Below are positions 47,733 through 56,838 of a stretch of DNA of 64,000 nucleotides, piece after piece; position 1 is the stretch's first letter; each line of letters opens with the position of its first letter. The DNA lies in the IMG/VR virus record IMGVR_UViG_3300020056_002227, positions 105,743-169,742 of that record. One strand, 5' to 3'. Origin of the DNA: a virus. Under the pieces are notes generated by a model. That model did no database searches. It was not told where the DNA came from and worked only from the letters and a program-made list of their open reading frames with translations. The position numbers and the translations under genes were made by a program.

Positions 47733-48167
47733 ATGAAAATAGGTTTTACTTGTTCTACATTTGATCTACTGCATGCAGGTCACATACAAATGTTACGGGA
47801 TGCTAAATCTCAATGTGATTATCTGATATGTGGCCTCCAGGTTGATCCTTCACTAGATAGACTGGAAAAGAACGCACCAATTCAGACATTGGTTGAAAGG
47901 TATACACAGCTGAAATCCGTGCAATATGTGGACGAAATTATTCCTTATGAAACTGAATTGGATCTGAAAGACATACTTGAAATGTACCACATTGATGTTC
48001 GTATTCTTGGTGATGAATATCGTAATTTAGAATTCACTGGCAAAGAAATATGTCAAAGCAGAAATATCGAATTATTCTTTAATAAAAGAGATCATCGGTT
48101 TTCTACTAGCGATCTAAGAAAAAGAGTCTGCCAGAAGGAGATAAGAGAAAATGCCAAAGAAAGATAA
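47733..48167 (+). CDS. Cytidylyltransferase-like nucleotidyltransferase, 144 aa
   Basis: A compact single-domain enzyme of the glycerol-3-phosphate cytidylyltransferase (TagD) kind: GFTCSTFDLLHAGHIQML with HxGH at residues 14-17, KSVQYVDEIIPY, ILGDEYRN, and the C-terminal STSDLRKRV that completes the nucleotide site. It would join CTP or ATP to a phospho-alcohol or sugar phosphate in the cytosol. It lies between gp15 and gp16 in an otherwise fixed block, a location I recall for such genes in marine T4-like phages. It is related to the N-terminal half of the fusion at 37035. It overlaps gp16 by 17 nt; GGAG precedes the ATG. Substrate unknown. Confidence 0.8.
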   Translation: MKIGFTCSTFDLLHAGHIQMLRDAKSQCDYLICGLQVDPSLDRLEKNAPIQTLVERYTQLKSVQYVDEIIPYETELDLKDILEMYHIDVRILGDEYRNLEFTGKEICQSRNIELFFNKRDHRFSTSDLRKRVCQKEIRENAKER

Positions 48168-48615
48168 AATTGCTGAGACACTTGGTATTAGGGATCTTGA
48201 CGAAATCAAATCTGAATTAGAAGTGGTAAATCAACCTGCTCCAGTACAAGAAACACTACCCGCAAATTCCTTTGATGGCGAAGACCGTCTGCCGGCCGTA
48301 ACACAAGAGGCCGAGGAAAATCTAGCAGATATTGAACTTGCAAAAAGGAATATCGAAAATATTATCAATCTCGGTGATGATTCGGTAAAAGAAATGGTAG
48401 AGATTGCGAAACAATCCGAATCACCCAGAGCATTCGAAGTCGTATCAACTCTTATGAAGACGTTACTCGATGCAAATAAAGATTATGTCGAAATGTCTAC
48501 CAAGAAAAGATATGCAAGGGAAGAAGCTAACCCAAGTAAAAATCAGGTGACAAATAACAATCTAATCGTTTCAACGGCAGATCTTCTTAAGATGTTGAAG
48601 GATGGAAGCGAATGA
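48151..48615 (+). CDS. 16: Terminase small subunit gp16
   Basis: 154 residues (T4 164). It is helical, with an unstructured N-terminal region and a central block including AKRNIENIINLGDDSVKEMV and FEVVSTLMKTLLDANKDYVE, as in gp16 of T4-like phages. It recognises concatemeric DNA and regulates the large subunit. The start, with AAGGAG upstream, lies inside the end of the nucleotidyltransferase gene. The stop overlaps the gp17 ATG (ATGA). Confidence 0.88.
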   Translation: MPKKDKIAETLGIRDLDEIKSELEVVNQPAPVQETLPANSFDGEDRLPAVTQEAEENLADIELAKRNIENIINLGDDSVKEMVEIAKQSESPRAFEVVSTLMKTLLDANKDYVEMSTKKRYAREEANPSKNQVTNNNLIVSTADLLKMLKDGSE

Positions 48616-50216
48616 TAACTGGTTATCTGGGCAATACCAATCTCAAAAAGATTGGTGAGCAGATAGAATTTACACCCGAGAATCTAAAAGAATATATGAG
48701 GTGTATGAACGACCCTGTATATTTTTGTAAATATATCAAAATTGTTCATGTTGATAAGGGGCTAGTCCCCTTTGACCTATATGATTATCAGGAAGAAATC
48801 GTCAATAAAATTACTGACCATAGAAGATTGGCAGTCCTCACTGCGCGTCAGTCAGGTAAGACAACTACAGCAGTCGCAGTGATTCTTCATTATATCCTTT
48901 TTAATGAATATAAAACAGTAGCCATTCTCGCAAATAAAGGTGATTCTGCCAGAGAAGTATTGAGCCGTGTGCAATTGGCATATGAAGCATTGCCCAAATG
49001 GATGCAACAAGGCGTTGAAGAATGGAATAAAGGTAGTATCTCATTAGAAAATGGCTGTAAGATATACGCAGGAACGACTTCATCAAGTGCCATTAGAGGT
49101 AAATCTATTTCATTCCTTTACCTTGATGAGGTCGCGTTTATCGAAGGCTACGATGATTTCTTCGCATCGGTCTATCCTACAATTTCATCTGGTGAGTCAA
49201 CAAAGCTGATGATGACCTCTACTCCCAATGGTCTGAACCATTTTTGGAAAACCTGTAAGGGTGCTGAAGAGGGTACAAACGGTTATGAATTTACCAAGGT
49301 AATGTGGGATGATGTTCCAGGTCGTGATGAAAAATGGAGACAAGAAACCCTCGAAGCCTTAGATTTTGACGAACAAAAATTTAGACAAGAGTATTGCTGT
49401 GAATTTCTTGGTAGTTCTGGTACCCTGATTGATGGTTCAAAACTAAAAAATCTGGCATACTCTAGACCTATTGCAGAAAATGAAGGCCTTTACCAGTATA
49501 TTAAAGCCGAAGAAGGCCACACTTATGTAATGACTGTGGATGTATCAAGAGGTAAAGGTCTTGATTATTCTACATTTAATATTATTGATATCACTGAAAT
49601 GCCCTACCAACAGGTTTGTACTTACAGGGATAATCTGATCGGGCCTGTTGATTTTGCCTCAGTTATATATAGGGTAGGCTTACTCTATAATGAAGCTGCA
49701 TTACTTATAGAAATCAACGACATTGGTGAGCAAGTTTCTGATGTTCTTACTATGGATTATGGGTATGAGAATTTCTTGTATACAGAGAACGCAGGAAGAA
49801 CAGGAAAGAGAATATCAAGTGGTTTTGGGAAGAAAGTTGATAATGGTGTGAGAACAACAAAAAGTGTGAAATCAATTGGCTGTACGATCTTAAAGATGTT
49901 GATCGAACAAGACCAATTGCTTTTACGAGATTTTAACACAATACAGGAATTGTCCCGATTTTCGAAAAAAGGATCCTCATATGAAGCCGAATCCGGCGCT
50001 CATGATGATTTGGTTATGAATTTGGTTTTATTCGCATGGCTATCAGATCAGAACTACTTCAAAGAGATGACTGATATAAACACCCTTATGAAATTAAGGG
50101 AAAGAACGGAAGAGCAAATTGAACAAGATCTTTTACCCTTTGGTTTTATTGACGATGGAAGTGATGATGAGATGTCCGTGTGGCAAGATGCCCGGGAAGG
50201 TTGGCAAATCCTGTAA
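48612..50216 (+). CDS. 17: Terminase large subunit gp17 (packaging ATPase/nuclease)
   Basis: 534 residues, shorter than T4 gp17 (610). ATPase: Walker A ARQSGKTT at 78-85, Walker B FLYLDE at 168-173 with E173 as the catalytic carboxylate, and coupling motif TSTPNG at 202-207. Nuclease: D310 in VMTVDVSRG, E367 in LLIEIND and D465/D466 in SGAHDDLVMN match the acidic triad of RNase H-like terminase nucleases. Together these pump DNA into the head at the portal and cut it to length. All key residues are intact. It starts 4 nt inside gp16. Confidence 0.96.
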   Translation: MITGYLGNTNLKKIGEQIEFTPENLKEYMRCMNDPVYFCKYIKIVHVDKGLVPFDLYDYQEEIVNKITDHRRLAVLTARQSGKTTTAVAVILHYILFNEYKTVAILANKGDSAREVLSRVQLAYEALPKWMQQGVEEWNKGSISLENGCKIYAGTTSSSAIRGKSISFLYLDEVAFIEGYDDFFASVYPTISSGESTKLMMTSTPNGLNHFWKTCKGAEEGTNGYEFTKVMWDDVPGRDEKWRQETLEALDFDEQKFRQEYCCEFLGSSGTLIDGSKLKNLAYSRPIAENEGLYQYIKAEEGHTYVMTVDVSRGKGLDYSTFNIIDITEMPYQQVCTYRDNLIGPVDFASVIYRVGLLYNEAALLIEINDIGEQVSDVLTMDYGYENFLYTENAGRTGKRISSGFGKKVDNGVRTTKSVKSIGCTILKMLIEQDQLLLRDFNTIQELSRFSKKGSSYEAESGAHDDLVMNLVLFAWLSDQNYFKEMTDINTLMKLRERTEEQIEQDLLPFGFIDDGSDDEMSVWQDAREGWQIL

Positions 50217-50227
50217 GTCCGGTATTT

Positions 50228-50235
50228 TATAAATA
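50228..50235 (+). promoter_or_regulatory. T4-type late promoter TATAAATA
   Basis: A perfect late box in the 78-nt gap between gp17 and the sheath gene, 59 nt before the ATG at 50295. Confidence 0.75.
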
Positions 50236-50294
50236 TAGTTAGTGAAGATATCTGAAAATTTTTTAAAATACGATAATAATTAAAGGAGAAAAAT

Positions 50295-52325
50295 ATGGCT
50301 TTTTCCGTAAGTCCTTCCGTAATCGTTCGAGAAGTGGACGCATCGGCCGCGGTACCAGCCATCGCAACACCACCTGCCGCTGTTGCCGGTGTATTTAGAT
50401 GGGGTCCTATTAACGAACCAATTCTATGTTCATCGGAAAATGATCTTGTAAATCGCTTCGGTAAGCCTACCGATGACAATTATGAGACATTCTTTGTTGC
50501 AGCAGATTATCTGTCATATGCAAATGCCCTATGGGTTGCACGTGTAGATAATGGAGCTGAAACAGCAGATGCATCCGACGTTGTACTGCATACTTCTGCA
50601 ACTGCTTACGCTAACACTGCTGCCCCCGGTTACATTGCCGGTCAGACACCAGGTTCCGTAGGTAGTGTTGATATTGCTAATACAACATATGGTGCATTTG
50701 AAGGTCTATATGCAGGTGCTCTTGCGAATGGTATTGAAATTTCGTATGTAAAAGATAGCAGCTATGAGGCAGCACTCTTTGGTGTTGGTGATATTCCTGC
50801 TTCTAACCCTTTTGCAACGGATACCCGCGCGGTTTCTGGTTCAATCGTTGCACCCACAGATCAAACTTTTGCATTTAATACCAACTCTTTCCAGTTTACC
50901 ACATCTAGTAATACTGATTTCTATGATGTTACTGGCATGCCAGGTGATACTCTTGTAATCGGTAATGATTCAGTAGGCTATCAAGAACTGTCCATTTCTA
51001 CTGTAACTCGAGAAGCAAACGAGATTGATTTAGACCCAACTGCAAACACGAATATTGTTGATGGATATTACACATATACATTCACAACGAGTGGTAATTA
51101 CACACTTGCAGAAACCGAACCTAACAGCCTGTCTCTTTCAGTTAAGTGGAAGCATTCGAATCTGTTTGGTAAGGCTCCAGATACTGGTAATTACCACGTT
51201 GCAGTAATCGATTCTACTGGTAGTGTTACTGGTAATCTTGGATCGGCAGTAGAAATTTATGAGAACGTATCTACATCACCGACTGCAACACTTCCTGATG
51301 GTAGAACAAACTACTATAAAGATGTGATTGATAACTTCTCTTCTTGGGTGAAGGTTGCAAATACTGTTCACTTTGAAGCTCAAACGGCATCTGTATATGA
51401 ACTTCTTGAAGGTGGTACTGATGGAACCACAGAGGCAGCAACATCTCTTGCCGCTCTTGCTGGTGGTTACGACCTATTCAAGAACTCTAATGAGATCGAT
51501 ATTTCCTTTGTTCTTCAAGGTAAAGGCGATAACAGTGCTAATCTGGCAAATTACATCATTAGTAATATTGCTGATTACAGAAAAGACTGTGTGGCATTCC
51601 TTTCTCCATCGAAAGAAGCAGTTGTTGATGAATTAAGAACCAATGCTAAGATGACAAATACTATTGCATATCGCAATAAGCTACAGAGTTCTTCTTACTG
51701 GTTCATGGATTCTGGTTACAAGTACAGATACGACAAGTACAATGACAAGTACCGATATGTACCTCTCAACGGCGACATGGCTGGACTTTCATCTAGGGTA
51801 GAACCTTATGAGTCTCCGGCTGGATTTAGAAAGGGCGTTGTGAAAAATGTTATCAAGCTTGCTTTCAATCCAAATAAGGCTCAGAGAGATCAACTTTACA
51901 GCGCAGATATTAACCCTGTAATGTCACAGGTTGGTCAAGGGATTGTCCTCTTTGGTGATAAGACTGGTCTTGGTTCGACTAGTGCTTTCGATAGACTCAA
52001 TGTTCGAAGATTGTTCATTGCTGTTGAGAAGGCTATTGCTAATGCAGCTCAATCTTTCTTGTTTGAATTGAATGATGAATTCACTCAGACACAGTTCAGA
52101 AACATTGTTGAGCCGTTCCTGAGAGATATCCAAGGTAGAAGAGGAATCATCGATTTCAGAGTGGTTTCTGATGCTACCGTAAATACTCCTACAGTAATTG
52201 ATCAGAACAAATTCAGAGCAAATATCTTTATCAAGCCTGCACGATCCATCAACGTCATCGAACTCACGTTTGTGGCTACTAGGAGCGGTGTAGAATTTGA
52301 AGAGATAGTCGGCGCGCTTACATAA
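50295..52325 (+). CDS. 18: Tail sheath protein gp18
   Basis: 676 residues, close to T4 gp18 (659). It begins SPSVIVREVDASAAVPAIAT, then AVAGVFRWGPINEP, the typical sheath start. The C-terminal domain includes YKYRYDKYNDKYRYVPLNGD and a final RSINVIELTFVATRSGVEFE, the interlocking end arm of sheath proteins. Protease-resistant surface domains lie in the middle. It forms the contractile outer tube and contracts during infection. AAAGGAG lies upstream. The gene is driven by its own late promoter, as expected for an abundant protein. Confidence 0.95.
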   Translation: MAFSVSPSVIVREVDASAAVPAIATPPAAVAGVFRWGPINEPILCSSENDLVNRFGKPTDDNYETFFVAADYLSYANALWVARVDNGAETADASDVVLHTSATAYANTAAPGYIAGQTPGSVGSVDIANTTYGAFEGLYAGALANGIEISYVKDSSYEAALFGVGDIPASNPFATDTRAVSGSIVAPTDQTFAFNTNSFQFTTSSNTDFYDVTGMPGDTLVIGNDSVGYQELSISTVTREANEIDLDPTANTNIVDGYYTYTFTTSGNYTLAETEPNSLSLSVKWKHSNLFGKAPDTGNYHVAVIDSTGSVTGNLGSAVEIYENVSTSPTATLPDGRTNYYKDVIDNFSSWVKVANTVHFEAQTASVYELLEGGTDGTTEAATSLAALAGGYDLFKNSNEIDISFVLQGKGDNSANLANYIISNIADYRKDCVAFLSPSKEAVVDELRTNAKMTNTIAYRNKLQSSSYWFMDSGYKYRYDKYNDKYRYVPLNGDMAGLSSRVEPYESPAGFRKGVVKNVIKLAFNPNKAQRDQLYSADINPVMSQVGQGIVLFGDKTGLGSTSAFDRLNVRRLFIAVEKAIANAAQSFLFELNDEFTQTQFRNIVEPFLRDIQGRRGIIDFRVVSDATVNTPTVIDQNKFRANIFIKPARSINVIELTFVATRSGVEFEEIVGALT

Positions 52326-52331
52326 TAAATA
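52324..52331 (+). promoter_or_regulatory. Late-promoter-like box AATAAATA
   Basis: Overlaps the stop of gp18, 25 nt before the tube gene ATG at 52357. Seven of eight matches. Confidence 0.55.
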
Positions 52332-52356
52332 AGATTATTAAAAGGAGAACACGAAT

Positions 52357-52890
52357 ATGAGTTTTAATATCAACGAGTTTAAATCACAGCTTGTCGGCGG
52401 TGGTGCTCGTCCAACTCTTTTCCAAGTTCAGATTCTAAATCCTGTAGATCCGGCCGCTGACTTTAAAGTTCCATTTATGGTACGAGCGGCTGGTATTCCA
52501 GGCTCAACTGTAGGACAATATGAGGTGCCCTACTTTGGTCGGAATATCAAGTACGCAGGAGATCGAACATTTGAAGATTGGACAATCACAGTAATCAACG
52601 ATGAAGATTTTGCGGTTAGAAATGCTATGGAAGCATGGTCTAATGCTATCAATACCCATGATAGCAACGTAAGAGCTTTGCCACAAGATTACAAGTCAAA
52701 TGCTATCATTACGCAATTTAGTAAAGATGGAGATCCACTTAGATCGTATGTATTTGAAGGCATGTTCCCTGTTTCAATCGACCAGATTGAAATGGATTGG
52801 GGTACAGTCGATGCTATTGAGGAATTCGGTGTAACATTCAGTTATGATTTTTGGAGAGTTGAAGGCGTAACCGGCATTCCTACAAGCTAA
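52357..52890 (+). CDS. 19: Tail tube protein gp19
   Basis: 177 residues (T4 163). The sequence FKVPFMVRAAGIPGSTVGQY, then YFGRNIKYAGDRTFEDWTIT and a C-terminal VDAIEEFGVTFSYDFWRVEG, is the standard tube-protein fold that stacks in hexameric rings inside the sheath. AAAAGGAG precedes the ATG. It lies between the sheath and portal genes, the T4 order. Confidence 0.95.
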   Translation: MSFNINEFKSQLVGGGARPTLFQVQILNPVDPAADFKVPFMVRAAGIPGSTVGQYEVPYFGRNIKYAGDRTFEDWTITVINDEDFAVRNAMEAWSNAINTHDSNVRALPQDYKSNAIITQFSKDGDPLRSYVFEGMFPVSIDQIEMDWGTVDAIEEFGVTFSYDFWRVEGVTGIPTS

Positions 52891-52913
52891 TTGATTATTG
52901 AGGAATTTAAATA

Positions 52914-54419
52914 ATGAAGATTTTTGGCTTTGAGATTAAACGAGAAGCAGAAGAGGCCAATGAGGTACCGGTCTCTTTTGCTGAACCTCTCAACGATGAC
53001 GGTGCGATTACTGTTGGTAGTGCCCTTGGTGGGTTCTATAATACATTAATCGATTTAGAGGGCTCGGCTAAAACCGAGTCCGAACTCGTCACGAAATATA
53101 GGGGTATGGCCATGCAGCCTGAGATTGCTCAGGCTATTGATGAGGTTGTCAACGAAGCAATCAATGTTGACACGCACGAAAAAGTTGTCGATATTGTACT
53201 AGAAGATACTGAACTACCAGACAAAGTAAAGAAAATGGTAGCTGAGGAATTTGATAATGTCCTCGGCTTGTTAGATTTTACTAATAATGCATATGATATG
53301 TTCAGCAAATTTTATGTTGATGGCAGAATGAACTATCATATCATCATTGACGATGATAATTTAAAGAAAGGGATCACAGAACTTAGATACGTAGATCCTC
53401 GTAAAATTAAATTGATTCGTGAGGTGGATAAAAAGGGCAAGGACGAATGGTCTGGAATGCCCACAAAAAAGGTGAAGAACGAATACTATTTGTATTCAGA
53501 TAATGGGTTTGGCAATGGCCCAGGTGATTCTTCTACCGGATATAAGATTTCGAAAGATTCTATTGCCAGGATTACATCGGGCTTGATGAATGAAAACAAT
53601 TCATTGGTCCTTTCATATTTGCATCCTTCTATCAAGCCTCTTAATCAATTGAGAATGTTAGAAGATGCAACGGTCATTTACACACTGACACGAGCACCAG
53701 AAAGACGTATTTTCTATATTGATGTAGGTAACTTGCCAAAGAATAAAGCAGAACAGTATCTCCGTGATATGATGGTTCGGCACAAGAACAAGTTACAATA
53801 CAATGCATCTACTGGTGAAATTGCAGATTCTCGTAAGATGATGACAATGACTGAAGATTTTTGGTTCCCTCGCCGAGGTGGTGAGAGATCCACAGAAGTA
53901 GATACACTTGCCGGTGGTAGTGCACAGGGCTTGAGTACAGATGAAAATTTACAGTATTTCCAACGTAAATTGTATAAGGCGTTGAGAGTACCTTTAACCA
54001 GATTGGAACCAGAGACAATGGTTTCATTTGGTCGTGTATCTGAGATTACACGAGATGAATTGAAATTCAGTAAATTCATTCGAAGGCTCAGAGCAAGATT
54101 TTCTTGGTTCTTCAATCTGGTATTGGAAAAACAGCTTGTCTTAAAAGGTGTAATGTCACCGGAAGAATTTGACCAGATCAGAAATAAAATTCGTTATGAT
54201 TTTATTAGAGACAACTATTTTGAAGAACTAAAAGAGGCCGAGATTCTTAGAGAAAGAATGACTACTCTTAGAGAAATGGAAGAATCGGTCGGTGTTTATT
54301 ATTCTCGTCAATGGGTTGTCCGTAATGTTCTTCAGATGAGTGAAGAAGAATTTGAAGAAATTAGGGATCAGATCGAAGCAGAAAAAGAGATGTTCCCCGA
54401 CGAAGATGAAGACATTTAA
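52914..54419 (+). CDS. 20: Portal vertex protein gp20
   Basis: 501 residues (T4 524). It has the portal features VTKYRGMAMQPEIAQAIDEV, ELRYVDPRKIKLIREV, TRAPERRIFYIDVGNLPKNK, EDFWFPRRGGERSTEVDTL and a helical C-terminus. It forms the dodecameric ring through which DNA enters and leaves the head, and binds terminase and neck. AGGAATTT lies before the ATG. It is in the expected place between tube and prohead core genes. Confidence 0.96.
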   Translation: MKIFGFEIKREAEEANEVPVSFAEPLNDDGAITVGSALGGFYNTLIDLEGSAKTESELVTKYRGMAMQPEIAQAIDEVVNEAINVDTHEKVVDIVLEDTELPDKVKKMVAEEFDNVLGLLDFTNNAYDMFSKFYVDGRMNYHIIIDDDNLKKGITELRYVDPRKIKLIREVDKKGKDEWSGMPTKKVKNEYYLYSDNGFGNGPGDSSTGYKISKDSIARITSGLMNENNSLVLSYLHPSIKPLNQLRMLEDATVIYTLTRAPERRIFYIDVGNLPKNKAEQYLRDMMVRHKNKLQYNASTGEIADSRKMMTMTEDFWFPRRGGERSTEVDTLAGGSAQGLSTDENLQYFQRKLYKALRVPLTRLEPETMVSFGRVSEITRDELKFSKFIRRLRARFSWFFNLVLEKQLVLKGVMSPEEFDQIRNKIRYDFIRDNYFEELKEAEILRERMTTLREMEESVGVYYSRQWVVRNVLQMSEEEFEEIRDQIEAEKEMFPDEDEDI

Positions 54420-54425
54420 TAAATA
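54418..54425 (+). promoter_or_regulatory. Late-promoter-like box AATAAATA
   Basis: Overlaps the portal stop codon, 31 nt before the ATG at 54457. Seven of eight matches. Confidence 0.55.
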
Positions 54426-54456
54426 TTCATATTAGATAAAAAAAGGACTCACAGAA

Positions 54457-55062
54457 ATGAAACGGTTCAAGCAACTTCGCGAATACGCACAACCAAAATC
54501 TCCCGAAGAAAAGAGATTTAAGGATCAGCACTCTGTAGAGGTACTTGATCCCGAAGGTCATGGGGATGATATTAAGCCAAAGACCCAGAAGAAAAAGAGA
54601 TTGGCAGATTATATGGACGGCCAAGATAAGGCCGCATATGATAAAGCTTATACTGTTAAGCAAGAATCTATCGAAGAAGATTGGGATGCGATCGAGGCAG
54701 AAATATTGGAAAATCACGATATTTCTGAACTTTCCGAAGAGCAGCTCGATGAATTGATCGGTAAGATTGCAAAGGGTATTGGCAAGGGAGTCAAAAAGGC
54801 TGCCAAAAGAATGTCCACCTCTGGTCGAGCAGATGCGGCTGAAAAGAGAGCAGCTAAAGCAGAAAAGAAAAACAAAGATCGTGAGAGATTGAAGAAAGCT
54901 AAGGAGCGCATTGCAGCTGCCAAGGCAAAGAAAAATGAATCCTCTTTAGAAGAAGATATTGCTGATATTCTCGTAGAAGCATATGGAGAATCTTTGCTTG
55001 AGATGACTGACGAAGAGATGGATTTAATCATCGATAGGCTTCACGAAGATCTGCAGGGCTAA
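54457..55062 (+). CDS. Probable prohead core protein (gp67/gp68-like position), 201 aa
   Basis: A highly charged, Lys/Glu/Ala-rich helical protein with a long basic segment (AKGIGKGVKKAAKRMSTSGR and the following KAEKKNKDRERLKKAKERIA) and acidic ends. It contains candidate prohead protease sites of the L/I-x-E kind, for example ILE and LSE. In T4, the small core proteins gp67 and gp68 lie between genes 20 and 21 and are digested by gp21. Composition and position fit, but no sequence family is certain. The name is by analogy. Confidence 0.6.
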   Translation: MKRFKQLREYAQPKSPEEKRFKDQHSVEVLDPEGHGDDIKPKTQKKKRLADYMDGQDKAAYDKAYTVKQESIEEDWDAIEAEILENHDISELSEEQLDELIGKIAKGIGKGVKKAAKRMSTSGRADAAEKRAAKAEKKNKDRERLKKAKERIAAAKAKKNESSLEEDIADILVEAYGESLLEMTDEEMDLIIDRLHEDLQG

Positions 55063-55066
55063 TAAT

Positions 55067-55810
55067 ATGAAGAGCTTCAAAGATATCTACGAAGACGCAC
55101 AAGACGAAAAAAGAATGATGCGCCAACAACTCATGTTTATCTCATATGCTGCAAAAGAAATTGCCGCATACGTAGATCGAGTTAATGATCCAGAAGAATG
55201 GTATCAGAATAAAATGGCCACTACCCATTCAATGATGAAGACTCTTTATTCTTATGCACAAGGCCAGATGCAATCAATGAATGCAGATGATGATCTGATG
55301 GCTGGATACTACGGTGAAGAGATTACAAAGCTCGATGCTCGCAGAAGAGAATTCAAAGAAAAGCTTCGTAAATTGGCATATGAAAAATATGGCAAGAAAA
55401 AGGTAGATGCTGTTGATAAGGCAGAACTAGACGAAGAGACTTGGAAAGAAATCGAAGTATATGCTAAAAAGCACGGTGGTATCGACAAGAAAGATATGCT
55501 AAAAGTTGCGATGATGCTAAAGAAGGGTGATCGTAAAGGTGCTGAAAAATATGCTCGTGGATTGGATACAGATCCTCGTGATTGGCTATTAGATAAGATG
55601 GATGATCTTGATGAAGCAAACTTCAAGCCTGGTAGCCTCAAATTGAAAGATGGTTCTAAGGTTAAGATTTCGATGGATAACGCAAAGGCGATCACTGCAG
55701 TAATGAAGACACTCAGCCCAAAGAATCGTAAAGAGATGGAAACACGAATGATGGCTGATAAAAAAGGCTTTGATGAAATCATGGCCTTCGTTGATGCTGC
55801 AGGTATGTGA
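55067..55810 (+). CDS. Probable prohead/scaffold-associated protein, 247 aa
   Basis: A charged helical protein starting MKSFKDIYEDAQDEKRMMRQ and including EEWYQNKMATTHSMMKTLYS. A second part has GGIDKKDMLKVAMMLKKGDR and ends with KVKISMDNAKAITAVMKTLS. I recall proteins beginning with a MKSFxxxxED-like stretch between genes 20 and 21 in marine T4-like phages, probably core or internal head proteins. There is no enzyme motif. It starts 4 nt after the previous stop, and its own stop shares bases with the following ATG (TGATG). Confidence 0.5.
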   Translation: MKSFKDIYEDAQDEKRMMRQQLMFISYAAKEIAAYVDRVNDPEEWYQNKMATTHSMMKTLYSYAQGQMQSMNADDDLMAGYYGEEITKLDARRREFKEKLRKLAYEKYGKKKVDAVDKAELDEETWKEIEVYAKKHGGIDKKDMLKVAMMLKKGDRKGAEKYARGLDTDPRDWLLDKMDDLDEANFKPGSLKLKDGSKVKISMDNAKAITAVMKTLSPKNRKEMETRMMADKKGFDEIMAFVDAAGM

Positions 55811-56037
55811 TGGCTTGGGTTGCCGTAACAAATTCAAATGGTCTTTGGGAATACGATAATGCTGCTACTGCGGCGGACCCAGACACCTATGATGATATGA
55901 ATGGTACGGTAACGGCCGGTATTAGATCGTTTACACCAACTGGCGGGAATACGCAGTATACTTACATTAAATGTAGACGAACTGGGACAACACAGATTCG
56001 AGGTGAACTGTCCAAAAATTATTACGATGCGCAGTAA
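55810..56037 (+). CDS. Small hypothetical protein, 75 aa
   Basis: I take ATG 55810, which overlaps the previous stop; an in-frame GTG sits one codon earlier. The product is 75 residues: WVAVTNSNGLWEYDNAATAA, DDMNGTVTAGIRSFTPTGGN and YIKCRRTGTTQIRGELSKNY. It looks like a small beta-barrel or sandwich and resembles a carbohydrate- or fibre-type fold more than the charged core proteins before it. No family is recognised. Conserved small genes between 20 and 21 are usual in these phages. Confidence 0.5.
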   Translation: MAWVAVTNSNGLWEYDNAATAADPDTYDDMNGTVTAGIRSFTPTGGNTQYTYIKCRRTGTTQIRGELSKNYYDAQ

Positions 56038-56046
56038 TCGAAAAAT

Positions 56047-56054
56047 TATAAATA
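56047..56054 (+). promoter_or_regulatory. T4-type late promoter TATAAATA
   Basis: A perfect late box, 31 nt before the gp21 ATG at 56086. Confidence 0.75.
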
Positions 56055-56085
56055 CAATTTAAGAATAAAAAGGTAAGGTAAATTT

Positions 56086-56781
56086 ATGAAGCTTATTACA
56101 GAAATTACCGAAAATTGTGAGATCCTTTCTGAAATCAACGAAGAAACTGGCAAGAAGTCTTTCTTCATTGAGGGAATTTTCATGCAGGGAAATCTCAAGA
56201 ATCGTAATGGCCGTATCTATCCCAGTGAAGTCCTTGAAAATGAAATGAAGCGTTATCAAAAGGAATTCATCGATACGAAGAGAGCTTTAGGTGAACTTGG
56301 TCATCCAGATGGACCACAAATCAATGGTGAGAGAGTATCTCATTTGATTACTGAGATGAAGAGAGATGGTGATAATTTTTATGGTAAAGCCAAAATTCTT
56401 GGTACACCTATGGGTGAAATCGTAAAGACATTTCTTGATGAAGGTGTGAAGATTGGTGTTTCTACCAGGGGTCTGGGTTCGGTGAAGGCAAAGAATGGAG
56501 TAATGGAAGTACAAAAAGACTTCCATCTGGCTACCGTTGACATCGTTACCGATCCTTCTGCTCCTAATGCTTTTGTAAATGGCATTATGGAAAATGTAGA
56601 ATACTATTACGATCTTGCATCTAATGCATGGCTTCCTGCTCAACAGCAAGAGGAAGTGGCTGAAGTGGTTGAGCAAATCACAAAGCAAGTGCATAAGAAG
56701 TATAATAGAATTGTGAACAGAGTTGATGAGGAAACTGCATCGAAATTGTTCCAAAAATTCATTAGAACGCTTCAAAAGTAA
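56086..56781 (+). CDS. 21: Prohead core scaffold protease gp21
   Basis: 231 residues (T4 212). The sequence SFFIEGIFMQGNLKNRNGRI, then RALGELGHPDGPQINGERVS with H73, and VKIGVSTRGLGSV with S126, are the signature and likely catalytic His and Ser of the herpesvirus-assemblin-like T4 prohead protease. DIVTDPSAPNAFVNGIMEN follows. It matures the prohead by cutting core and capsid proteins after L/I-x-E. The C-terminal 50 residues are a helical tail probably removed by self-cleavage. It has its own late promoter. Confidence 0.94.
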   Translation: MKLITEITENCEILSEINEETGKKSFFIEGIFMQGNLKNRNGRIYPSEVLENEMKRYQKEFIDTKRALGELGHPDGPQINGERVSHLITEMKRDGDNFYGKAKILGTPMGEIVKTFLDEGVKIGVSTRGLGSVKAKNGVMEVQKDFHLATVDIVTDPSAPNAFVNGIMENVEYYYDLASNAWLPAQQQEEVAEVVEQITKQVHKKYNRIVNRVDEETASKLFQKFIRTLQK

Positions 56782-56787
56782 AAGATT

Positions 56788-56795
56788 TATAAATA
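56788..56795 (+). promoter_or_regulatory. T4-type late promoter TATAAATA
   Basis: A perfect late box, 43 nt before the scaffold ATG at 56839. Confidence 0.75.
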
Positions 56796-56838
56796 GAGTT
56801 TGCAACAAGTTAAATTGTTACATAAAAGGAGACTAAAT

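Noticed and set aside
52906-52913. TTTAAATA as a late promoter for the portal gene
   Set aside because: It directly touches the ATG at 52914, so RNA would start inside the gene.
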